Below are positions 18,090-25,942 of a DNA stretch of 46,309 nt, piece after piece. The DNA is from Candidatus Kuenenia stuttgartensis. Lineage in GTDB: Bacteria > Planctomycetota > Planctomycetia > Pirellulales > UBA1268. The first letter of the stretch is position 1. The number at the start of each line of letters is the position of its first letter. The notes beneath the pieces were generated by a model. The model saw only the letters and a program-made list of their open reading frames with translations, searched no databases and had not been told where the DNA came from. The stretch spans positions 1 to 46,309 of the forward strand of contig CALQRA010000011.1 of the NCBI GenBank assembly GCA_943332855.1. Direction: 5' to 3'. The position numbers and the translations under genes are program-made.

Positions 18090-18236
18090 GGAGACGGTCA
18101 GCAGGCCTTGTCGCCGGGGAAGAGCGGGAGAAGCCGATAGCTCACGGCTTGCGTCCCCCCCTAGAATAGCTTCGTCGCTCCGGTGGCGCCGTCCCCGCCG
18201 TGACGCTTCCTCTTTCAACTGCTATCAGGAATCCCG

Positions 18237-18935
18237 ATGCCTTTTTTCTACTTCGACCCCGCCTACATGCTCGCCATCGCCCCGGCGATGCTCCTGGCGA
18301 TGTGGGCCCAGTGGCGGGTCCACGCCACGTTCGCGGCGGCGTCGCAGGAGCCGGCGCCCCTGTCGGGGGCCGCGGCCGCCCGGCACATCCTCGATTCGGC
18401 CGGGGCCACCGAGGTGGCCGTCGAGCAGGTGCCGGGGACGCTCACCGATCACTACGACCCGCGGACGAAGGTCCTGCGCCTCTCCGATGCCGTCTACTCC
18501 AGCCGGTCGCTCGCCGCGGTGGGAATCGCCGCCCACGAGGCGGGCCACGCCCTCCAGGACCACACCGGCTATCCGCTCATGTCGCTGCGGAACGCCGCCG
18601 TCGGCATCGCCAACATCGGCAGCGGCTTCGGGCTGACGGTGTTCATGGTCGGCTTGATGTTCGCCTCCCGGCCGATGGCCTGGGTGGGGATCGGCCTGTT
18701 CGCCGCCACGGTCTTCTTCCAACTCGTCAACCTCCCGGTGGAGATCGACGCCAGCAACCGGGCCAAGCGGCAGCTCGTCGAGCTCGGCATCGTTCCCAGA
18801 GCCGACATGCCGCATGTCAACAAGGTTTTGAATTCGGCCGCGTGGACGTATGTCGCGGCGACGCTCCAAAGCGCCTTCACGCTCCTCTACTACGCCAGCT
18901 ACCTGACGGGCGGTGACCGCGATTCGGAGGGGTGA
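18237..18935 (+). CDS. Zinc-dependent membrane metallopeptidase (YugP-like)
   Basis: The 232-residue protein matches the Zn_peptidase_2 type of membrane metallopeptidase. The zincin motif is AAHEAGHALQDHTGY (H100, E101, H104). Hydrophobic segments are at the N-terminus (AYMLAIAPAMLLAMWAQW), two in the middle (IANIGSGFGLTVFMVGLMF and WVGIGLFAATVFFQLV) and one at the C-terminus. LPVEIDASNRAKRQL supplies the conserved downstream glutamate region. AGGAA precedes the ATG. The substrates of this family are unknown. The gene ends 5 bases before a 30-bp repeat array. Confidence 0.88.
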   Translation: MPFFYFDPAYMLAIAPAMLLAMWAQWRVHATFAAASQEPAPLSGAAAARHILDSAGATEVAVEQVPGTLTDHYDPRTKVLRLSDAVYSSRSLAAVGIAAHEAGHALQDHTGYPLMSLRNAAVGIANIGSGFGLTVFMVGLMFASRPMAWVGIGLFAATVFFQLVNLPVEIDASNRAKRQLVELGIVPRADMPHVNKVLNSAAWTYVAATLQSAFTLLYYASYLTGGDRDSEG

Positions 18936-18940
18936 TCGGC

Positions 18941-19077
18941 GGCTCGTGGTTGAGGGACCAATTCAACCACGGCTCGTGGTTGAGGGACCAATTCAACCAC
19001 GGCTCGTGGTTGAGGGACCAATTCAACCACGGCTCGTGGTTGAGGGACCAATTCAACCACGGCTAGTGGTTGAGGGA
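18941..19077. repeat. 30-bp tandem repeat, four full copies plus a partial fifth
   Basis: Units begin at 18941, 18971, 19001 and 19031 and are identical; the fifth copy (19061-19077) is partial and has A for C at its fifth base. Each unit starts GGCTCGTGGTTGAGGGACCA and ends TTCAACCAC. It contains a perfect 8-bp dyad GTGGTTGA/TCAACCAC around a 9-base loop, so every copy can form a hairpin. The single change in the fifth copy creates the TAG stop of the minus-strand DUF4159 gene. Confidence 0.97.
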
Positions 19078-21462
19078 ATAGAGGAGGATGTTGAGGGCGA
19101 TCTTCTCGGCGTCGTCGCGGCCGTAGCCGGTGCACTCCATCGAGTTCTGCTTCTCGAGCGCGCAGGAGAGATCGTAGGGGGAGAAGATCACGACCCAGCG
19201 GTCCCCCATCCGCACCCCCTCGAGCTTCGGCGGCACCTGCCGCTTCCGGGCGGTCATCGGCCCGTCCCCCCCGCCGGCCGGCTCCCGCAGCGTGACGCTG
19301 CGCACGTCGTAGCCGCCGTATTCCCCCTTCGTGAACAGCGGGTCATCGGCGGGGATCTCCTCGAGCTTCGCCTCGGGGAGGATCGCGGCGATCTCCGCGC
19401 GGAAGGCGGTCGTGAATCCGGGCGAGGCACAGACACTGTCGGCCAGGAGCGTTCCCCCCCGCTCGAGAAACTGCCGCAGCCGCTGCCGCCGCGGGGGATC
19501 GAAGGTGAATCCCTGCCTGCCGTGCATGAAGACGAGGTGGTAGTCGAACAGCCCGGGCTCGGCCGGGTCGACGAGGAGGGGGCGCTCGTCGACGCGGATG
19601 CCGAGCTCGCGCGCCGCCGCCCGGAGGATGTTCGCCAGCGCCGCCGGGGCGGCATCGCACATCCCCGCATGCCGCAGCTTGCCGATCGTCAGTTGGCCGC
19701 GCTCGAAGCGGTCGCGGATCTGGGCCGCCTGGGGGAGATCGATGGCGAACAGTTCGTCTTTCCGCTTCAGCTCCCGGTTCGTGGCGTAGGCGATGACGTT
19801 CGTGCCGATCGCCAGGGCGGCCTCGACCTCGGTGCGGATCGCGGCAGGGAGCGCACGGGATTGCGTCTCACCCACCTCCCACAGGCAGGAGAGGCTCGGC
19901 ATGGCGGCGGCATTCTTCTCGAGATCCGTCGGCGGGGCATAGATCAGGCAGGTGCGGCAGCCGTAGTCGACCCCGAGGAGCGGCCGGTGGAGCTCCGGGG
20001 GGACGATCTCCTCGGCATGCCAGGCGGGATGCTCCGGGGGGAGGAGATGGAGCTGGTATTCGGGCTCGGGGAAGATCTCGCCGACGAGCTGACGCAGGCG
20101 GGCGTCGAAATCGCCACTCGAGGGGCAGCAGCCCTCGGCGAACACAAATCCCCCCTCGTCGATGTAGCGTCGCAGACGCGGCCCGGCGTCGGGGCCGAGA
20201 TCGAAGGCCGACTTCCCGGAGATCCACAGCACCGGTGCCTGGAGGAGGTCCTCGAGCGTCGCCGTTCGCGTCTCGACGACATGCCAGGAGAGCCCGGCGG
20301 GGTAATCCTTCTTCCAGCGTGACTCGACATGCTCGACGAGATGGGCGATGTCGTGGCCGTGCCGGTTCCAGTCGGATTCCGGGGCGTGCCGGCTCTTGGC
20401 GACGATCACCGGTCGGCGCCCCTTGGCGAGGAACAACAGCGCGAAGCTCGTGGCGACGACCGGGTCCTCGATCCGCCCCCCCCGAAACGCCCCAGAGAGG
20501 TTGTCCTGGGTGCTGACGAACATCTTCGCCCCCTCGAGATACCAGTCGGCGTCGCCGATGAACCGCCGGGCGGTGAACCGCCCAACGCGCTCGAGGCCGT
20601 AGAGGTAGTAGTGGTGCCAGGTCTGGCCGGCCATCGGATTCTCCACCACCGAGAACCGCTTCCCGAGCCATTCCAGCCCCCGCTCGACGAGCTTCGGGGA
20701 TGCCCCACCGCCGCAGCAGGCAACGGAGTCGCGCGTCGCGCGGGCGGCCGGTGCGCCAACGTGCTGGGAAGTGATCCAGACGCTGGCGATGCCGGCGCAC
20801 GTCATGCTTCCTGAACCACCGGCATTGCCGATCGTGTAGCCCCACGAGCCGTCGGCGTTGGCGCACGACACCCAGTACTGCTGCGCCCGAACCCACACCT
20901 CCTGCTTGACGCGCACCCCGACGCGATCGGCTTCGTGGAGGGCGAGGAGCGCGAACTGCGAATTGGAATTGTCGCCGGTCCCCTTCGCCCTGCCGTACGA
21001 CCACGAGCCGGCGGCCTGCCCCTGCGAGACCTGCGTCCCCTCGAGCCACTCGACATTGCGTTGGAGGATCGCCCGGTCATCCTCCGGGGAGAGCATCGCC
21101 AGGAGCATGGTCTGGAGCGACACCGAGTAGGTCTCCTCCGGCTTCTGGCGACGGATCCACTCGATGCCGCGCTGCATCTGGGGATGATCCGGCGCGACGC
21201 CGGCGTTGGCCAGAGCCAGCATCACCAAGGCGCTGGCGCCGACACGCGTATCGTCGGCCCGCATCGCCACCTGCCACGACCCGTTGGGCTCCTGCTCCCG
21301 CAGAAGCCAGTCGCGGGCCTTCTCGATCGATCGTTGGATCTTCTCCGGGGAGAGCTTCGCCCCCTCGCGGTCAGCGGCGAGACCGACAGCCCCCGGGAGG
21401 AGCATCCCGCCGAGGAGGGCCGTGGCGACGAGGAGGGAAAGAAGGAGTCGGCGGGGAGGCAT
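19063..21462 (-). CDS. Exported DUF4159-domain protein with N-terminal helical toroid
   Basis: The 799-residue product has a signal peptide (RRLLLSLLVATALLGGMLLPG). Residues about 35-400 form a prenyltransferase/squalene-cyclase-like repeat domain with RDWLLREQEPNGSW, DPS-like GSWGYT and LVMLALANAG motifs. The C-terminal half contains two DUF4159-like (glutamine-amidotransferase-like) modules: VLWISGKSAFDLGPDAG through GGFVFAEGCC, and LVFMHGRQGFTFDPP through GGTLLADSVCASPG. It is divergent from the moxR operon, a pairing frequent in planctomycetes, which suggests shared involvement in the envelope. The last residues (SLNH) and stop lie within the partial fifth copy of the 30-bp repeat. Function is not established. 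Confidence 0.8.
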   Translation of the reverse strand: MPPRRLLLSLLVATALLGGMLLPGAVGLAADREGAKLSPEKIQRSIEKARDWLLREQEPNGSWQVAMRADDTRVGASALVMLALANAGVAPDHPQMQRGIEWIRRQKPEETYSVSLQTMLLAMLSPEDDRAILQRNVEWLEGTQVSQGQAAGSWSYGRAKGTGDNSNSQFALLALHEADRVGVRVKQEVWVRAQQYWVSCANADGSWGYTIGNAGGSGSMTCAGIASVWITSQHVGAPAARATRDSVACCGGGASPKLVERGLEWLGKRFSVVENPMAGQTWHHYYLYGLERVGRFTARRFIGDADWYLEGAKMFVSTQDNLSGAFRGGRIEDPVVATSFALLFLAKGRRPVIVAKSRHAPESDWNRHGHDIAHLVEHVESRWKKDYPAGLSWHVVETRTATLEDLLQAPVLWISGKSAFDLGPDAGPRLRRYIDEGGFVFAEGCCPSSGDFDARLRQLVGEIFPEPEYQLHLLPPEHPAWHAEEIVPPELHRPLLGVDYGCRTCLIYAPPTDLEKNAAAMPSLSCLWEVGETQSRALPAAIRTEVEAALAIGTNVIAYATNRELKRKDELFAIDLPQAAQIRDRFERGQLTIGKLRHAGMCDAAPAALANILRAAARELGIRVDERPLLVDPAEPGLFDYHLVFMHGRQGFTFDPPRRQRLRQFLERGGTLLADSVCASPGFTTAFRAEIAAILPEAKLEEIPADDPLFTKGEYGGYDVRSVTLREPAGGGDGPMTARKRQVPPKLEGVRMGDRWVVIFSPYDLSCALEKQNSMECTGYGRDDAEKIALNILLYSLNH

Positions 21463-21649
21463 GAAGACACCCGGGGCAGTGAAGAGGGGGATGGCCCTCC
21501 CCCTCCGGAAAGTCCCCTTGAGTCTACCGGCCGATGGGGAAACCGCTGTGCCACGCGGCCGGTTTGCGGGGTTCGGTGCCCGGGCCGATACTTGAAGTTC
21601 CCCGGTCCCAGTCGCCGGTACGGGGGCCCGCCAAGGAGGGATTCGCTCT

Positions 21650-22675
21650 GTGTCCTCGACCCCGCGCCCGAAGTCCCTGGACGACATCCTCGTCGAGTTC
21701 AGCCAGCACCGGAAACTGATGCAGGAAGAACTGCAGAAGGTGATCGTCGGGCAGAACGAAGTCATCGAGCAGCTCTTTGCCGCGATCTTCACCCGCGGCC
21801 ACTGTCTCCTCGAGGGGGTGCCGGGGCTGGCCAAGACGCTCATGGTGTCGACGCTCGCCCGGATCCTCGATGTCGGCTTCAAGCGGGTGCAGTTCACCCC
21901 CGATCTGATGCCTTCCGACATCACCGGCACGAATGTCCTCGAGGAGGACGAATCGGGGCGCCGCAGCTTCCGGTTCATGGAGGGGCCGATCTTCACCAAC
22001 ATCCTCCTCGCCGACGAGATCAACCGCACGCCGCCGAAGACGCAGGCAGCGCTCCTCCAGGCGATGCAGGAGCGCGAGGTGTCGGTGGGGCAGGAGACCT
22101 ACCACCTTCCCGACCCGTTCTTCACGATCGCCACGCAAAACCCGATCGAGCAGGAGGGGACCTACCCGCTCCCAGAGGCGCAGCTCGACCGCTTCATGTT
22201 CAACATCAAGGTCGGCTACCCATCGGCGAGCGAAGAGGAGCAGATCCTCATGGCCACCACCCGGTCGGAAAAGCCGGAGGTGCGGAAGGTCCTCTCCGGG
22301 CGGGCGATCGTCAATATCCAGAAGCTCGTCGGGAGCGTCGCGGTGAGCGAGTACGTCGTCAAGTACGTCGCCCGCCTCGTCCGCTCCACCCGGCCGAAGG
22401 ACCCCCAGGCGCCGTCCTATGTCGCCGATCTCGTCGACTGGGGCGCTGGGCCCCGCGCCGGCCAGTTCCTCATCCAGGGAGGGAAGGCGATGGCGGCGAT
22501 GGACGGCCGCTTCAGCGTCTCCATCGACGATGTCCGGCGGATCGCCGTGCCGGTCCTGCGGCACCGCATCGCCACCAATTTCCAGGCCCAGGCCGACGGC
22601 CTGACGAGCGAATCGATCGTCGAGCGGCTCGTCCGCGAGGTGCCGGAGCCGGAGATTCCCAAGCTCGTGAAGTAA
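21650..22675 (+). CDS. moxR: MoxR-family AAA+ ATPase
   Basis: A chaperone-like AAA+ ATPase thought to assist assembly or activation of partner complexes, usually with vWA proteins encoded nearby. The 341-residue protein has Walker A GVPGLAKT (56-63), Walker B ILLADEINR (D122, E123), sensor-1 IATQNPIEQEGTYPLPEAQL and the C-terminal lid domain. GTG 21650 is preceded by AAGGAGGG at about 9 bases. The next three genes encode DUF58 and vWA-type membrane proteins, the classic MoxR neighbourhood. Confidence 0.94.
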   Translation: MSSTPRPKSLDDILVEFSQHRKLMQEELQKVIVGQNEVIEQLFAAIFTRGHCLLEGVPGLAKTLMVSTLARILDVGFKRVQFTPDLMPSDITGTNVLEEDESGRRSFRFMEGPIFTNILLADEINRTPPKTQAALLQAMQEREVSVGQETYHLPDPFFTIATQNPIEQEGTYPLPEAQLDRFMFNIKVGYPSASEEEQILMATTRSEKPEVRKVLSGRAIVNIQKLVGSVAVSEYVVKYVARLVRSTRPKDPQAPSYVADLVDWGAGPRAGQFLIQGGKAMAAMDGRFSVSIDDVRRIAVPVLRHRIATNFQAQADGLTSESIVERLVREVPEPEIPKLVK

Positions 22676-22751
22676 TCCCTGCGGATCACCCGCAGGACGA
22701 CGGTGGGGCCCCGCGGCTCGCGCCGCGCCCTTTTCCCTGGCGACGGACACC

Positions 22752-23651
22752 ATGGTGCGTGCGGTTGAGGAATACCTGAAGCCCCAGGTCGTGCGCCAGA
22801 TCGCGCGGCTGGATCTCCGCGCGCAGTTCATCGTCAAGGGCTTTCTTCAGGGGCTTCACGCCAGCCCCTACCAGGGGTTCTCGGTCGAGTTCAGCGAACA
22901 CCGCAAGTACACCCACGGTGACGATCCCAAGGACATCGACTGGCTCGTCTACGCCAAGACCGACAAGCACTACGTCAAGAAGTTCGAGGCCGAGACCAAC
23001 ATCACCGGGTATCTCGCCATCGATGCAAGCGCCAGCATGGCCTACACCCACCGCCAAGAGCTCACGAAGCTCGACTACTCGATCTCGCTGGCGGCCGCGC
23101 TCTGCTGGCTCATGATCCACCAGCAGGATCCCTGCGGCCTGATGGTGTTTGACGAGAAGCTCCATTCGAGCCTCCCGGCACGGTCGAAGCGTTCGCAGAT
23201 CGCGCAGGTGCTTTCCGTCCTCTCGAAGGTGAAGCCCTCGCGGCGGACCGACATCGCGCGGAGTCTCATCCAGATCGGGGCCATGCTCCGCCACCGCTCG
23301 CTCGTGATGGTGTTCAGCGATCTGTTGGCTGATCCGGAGCCGATCCGCGACGCCCTGCTGCGGCTGCGGCACCGGGGGCACGACGTGATCCTGTTCCACA
23401 TTCTCGACGAGGCCGAGGTCACATTCCCGTTCGACGGGATGGTCGAGTTCACCGAGCCGGAGACCGAGGAGAAGCTCGTCGTCGACGCCGATGGAGCCCG
23501 CCGGGAATACCTCGCGGCGGTGCAGGCCTTCCGCGAGGATTACCGGCGCACCTGCTTCCACGCTGGAATCGACTATGTCCCGCTCGACACAAGCATGCAG
23601 TTCGATCGTGCCCTGATGGAGTACCTCGTCAGTCGCCGGAACCGTTTTTAG
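22752..23651 (+). CDS. DUF58 domain protein (vWA-like)
   Basis: The 299-residue protein carries the DUF58 signature EFSEHRKYTHGDDPKDIDW and the following YAKTDKHYVKKFEAETN. It also has a MIDAS-like IDASASMAY, marking a vWA-related fold. The tail LDTSMQFDRALMEYLVSR is conserved in the family. It has no evident transmembrane segment, so it is probably cytoplasmic and a direct partner of the MoxR ATPase encoded 76 bases upstream. DUF58 proteins with MoxR are usually linked to stress or envelope phenotypes; the specific role here is not known. Confidence 0.9.
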   Translation: MVRAVEEYLKPQVVRQIARLDLRAQFIVKGFLQGLHASPYQGFSVEFSEHRKYTHGDDPKDIDWLVYAKTDKHYVKKFEAETNITGYLAIDASASMAYTHRQELTKLDYSISLAAALCWLMIHQQDPCGLMVFDEKLHSSLPARSKRSQIAQVLSVLSKVKPSRRTDIARSLIQIGAMLRHRSLVMVFSDLLADPEPIRDALLRLRHRGHDVILFHILDEAEVTFPFDGMVEFTEPETEEKLVVDADGARREYLAAVQAFREDYRRTCFHAGIDYVPLDTSMQFDRALMEYLVSRRNRF

Positions 23652-23668
23652 GACTCCGCCCCCCGCCC

Positions 23669-25942
23669 ATGGGACTGTCGTTCCTCACTCCCGCGCTGCT
23701 CGCCGGGGCCGCGCTCGTGGCCGTGCCGGTGATTCTCCACCTCATCATGCGGCGCAAGCCGGTGCCGCGGGCCTTTCCGGCGATGCGCTTCCTCCGCCAG
23801 CGTGCGGCTGCCAACCGCCGGCGGCTGCGGGTCAGCCATCTCCTCCTCCTCCTCCTCCGGATGGCGGCGCTGGTGGGCCTGGCGCTGGGCTTGGCCCGCC
23901 CCACGCTCCGCGGCGCCGGGTGGCTCGCCGATGGCGAAAAGCCGGTGGCCGCGGTCCTCGTCTTCGACACCAACCCGCGGATGGAGCTGCGGCAGGCCAA
24001 CCGCACCCGCCTCCAGGAAGCGGCGGCGCTCGCCCGGGCTTTGGCCGCGAAGCTCCCGGCCGCCAGCCAGGTCGCGGTGATCGATACCGGCGGCGGGCCG
24101 GTGTCGTTCTCCCCCACCGTCGCGGCGGCGCTGACGCGCGTCGACCGTCTGGCCGTCGGCACCGCCTCACAGACGCTGCCGGCCGCGATGCAGGAGGGCT
24201 TCCGTCTCCTCGGAACGGTGCCCGATCTGCGGCACGAGATGGTCGTCTTCACCGACTGCTCTCAGGGGGCGTGGGAGGGGCGAACCGCGGCCGACCTCGT
24301 CTCGGCCAATCCCGACACCGCCGTTCTGTGGGTCGACGTCGGTGCCAAGGGAGCGCAGAATTTCTCCCTCGAGGCGATCGATCTGTCGACCGACCAGCCG
24401 ACCACTGGTCTGGCGTTGGGGCTGACCGTCGAGACGCGGCGCAGCGGTCCCGACGCGAATCGCCCCCTTGCAGTGGAGATGCTCGGTGCCGACGGGCGGT
24501 ACGCGCGGCGGGCGGTCAAGCCGGTGACCTGGAAGGAAGGGCAGAGCGGGCAGGTGGAGTTCGAGGTCACCGGGCTCGAGCCGGGGGTGCGGCAGGGGCG
24601 CGTCGTGCTCGATGGATCGGACGACATGGAGGCGGACAACACGCGATTTTTCACCGTCGAGGTCGGCACGCCGTCGAAGATCCTCGTCGCCGCCCCGCAG
24701 CCGGCCGCCGACACCGGGAGATTCCTCCTCCAGGCGATCGCCCCGGCGGCGCTGCGGAAGTCGGGCAAGGGGCGGTTCGACGCCACCCTCATCGACATCG
24801 GCAAGCTCGATGCCACCCCGTGGGACGGCTACGAGGGGATGGTGCTGGCCGATCCGCCGCCGCTGGCGCCCCGCACGCTCGACCTCCTCTGGCAGTGGGT
24901 GGCCGGCGGCCGTGGGCTCGTCGTCTGGCTCGGGCCACGCGCCGCTGATGCCGGACGATTCAACTCCGACGCGGCGCGGAAGCTCCTCGGCGGGAGGATC
25001 GTCCGCGTGTGGCGCAACCCCCGCGAAGACAATTTTCTCGCCCCGGCGAACCTCGATCACCCGATTCTCGGCCCGTTCCGCCGGGTCGGCGACGCCGTTC
25101 CCTGGCAGGATTTTCCCATCGAGCGGTTGTGGGAATTCGAGCCGAGCGAACCGGCCGATGGGGCTGGCGCCGCGGCGGACGGCGCGGTCGACTCGGCGAT
25201 CCCGGTGGTGACCTATCGCAACGGCCTCCCGGCGATCCTCGAGCATCGCGTTGGCCAGGGGACCGTCGTCACCGTGACGACGCCGGTGTCGCAGTCGGCC
25301 GACGACCCCGATGCCTGGAACATGCTCGCCACCGGGTTCGAGCCGTGGCCATTCGTGATCCTCGCCAACGAAACCCTCCTCCATGCCATCGACACCGCCG
25401 ACGATCGCAACATCGTCGCCGGCGCGTCGGCCGTGCTCCATCTCCAGCGCCGCGACGTGGCGACGGCGTTCGTCAGTACCCCCGGAGGAGACGACTTTCC
25501 CGCGCCGGTCGACCAGCGCCGTGGCACCGTGACGGTGACGACGACCCAGGTGCCGGGCAACTACCGGGTGCGCTCTGGTGGTGACGTCGGCGGCATCGTG
25601 CGGGGCTTCAGTTCCAATCTTGGGGCCGATGGCATCGATGCCCGGCGGCTCGCCGACGCCGGCCTCGTTGCGGCGCTCGGCGCGGGCTACCGGCTCGCGC
25701 AGAGCGAGGCCGAGCTTGTCCGCGATGTCAGGCTCGAGCGGGTCGGCGCCGAGCTCTCGGGATGGTTCATCCTCCTGGCGGCACTGGTGATGGCCGCCGA
25801 CTGGATCGTCGCCAACCGGTTCTACGCGCCACGGGACGATGCCGGATTTGCAGGGCTCGGCGCGGGGCCGTCGACGGTCCAGAAAGCACCGCCGCCGCTG
25901 CCGGGCGGCGCCGGGATGGCCGTGCGGGGGGCCGACGCATGA
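23669..25942 (+). CDS. BatA-domain membrane protein with degenerate vWA
   Basis: The 757-residue protein opens with the aerotolerance-regulator BatA N-terminus: FLTPALLAGAALVAVPVILHL, RRKPVPRAFPAMRFL and a second helix LLLLLLRMAALVGLALGLARP. The following vWA-like domain has DTNPRMELRQ where a MIDAS would have DxSxS, so metal binding is doubtful. The middle is Ig-like (EVTGLEPGVRQGRVVL), then comes an amidotransferase-like region, and there is a C-terminal helix FILLAALVMAADWIV. It starts 17 bases after the DUF58 gene and overlaps the next by four bases. It is probably a periplasm-facing partner of the MoxR system. Confidence 0.83.
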   Translation: MGLSFLTPALLAGAALVAVPVILHLIMRRKPVPRAFPAMRFLRQRAAANRRRLRVSHLLLLLLRMAALVGLALGLARPTLRGAGWLADGEKPVAAVLVFDTNPRMELRQANRTRLQEAAALARALAAKLPAASQVAVIDTGGGPVSFSPTVAAALTRVDRLAVGTASQTLPAAMQEGFRLLGTVPDLRHEMVVFTDCSQGAWEGRTAADLVSANPDTAVLWVDVGAKGAQNFSLEAIDLSTDQPTTGLALGLTVETRRSGPDANRPLAVEMLGADGRYARRAVKPVTWKEGQSGQVEFEVTGLEPGVRQGRVVLDGSDDMEADNTRFFTVEVGTPSKILVAAPQPAADTGRFLLQAIAPAALRKSGKGRFDATLIDIGKLDATPWDGYEGMVLADPPPLAPRTLDLLWQWVAGGRGLVVWLGPRAADAGRFNSDAARKLLGGRIVRVWRNPREDNFLAPANLDHPILGPFRRVGDAVPWQDFPIERLWEFEPSEPADGAGAAADGAVDSAIPVVTYRNGLPAILEHRVGQGTVVTVTTPVSQSADDPDAWNMLATGFEPWPFVILANETLLHAIDTADDRNIVAGASAVLHLQRRDVATAFVSTPGGDDFPAPVDQRRGTVTVTTTQVPGNYRVRSGGDVGGIVRGFSSNLGADGIDARRLADAGLVAALGAGYRLAQSEAELVRDVRLERVGAELSGWFILLAALVMAADWIVANRFYAPRDDAGFAGLGAGPSTVQKAPPPLPGGAGMAVRGADA

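Noticed and set aside
18941..19077. 30-bp repeats considered as a CRISPR array
   Set aside because: Units are directly adjacent with no spacers, and no cas genes are present.
18913..20322. Plus-strand frame across the 30-bp repeats giving a repeated VVEGPIQPRL peptide
   Set aside because: The repeat is 30 bp, so any frame through it repeats. The rest is antisense to the DUF4159 gene and lacks a start signal.
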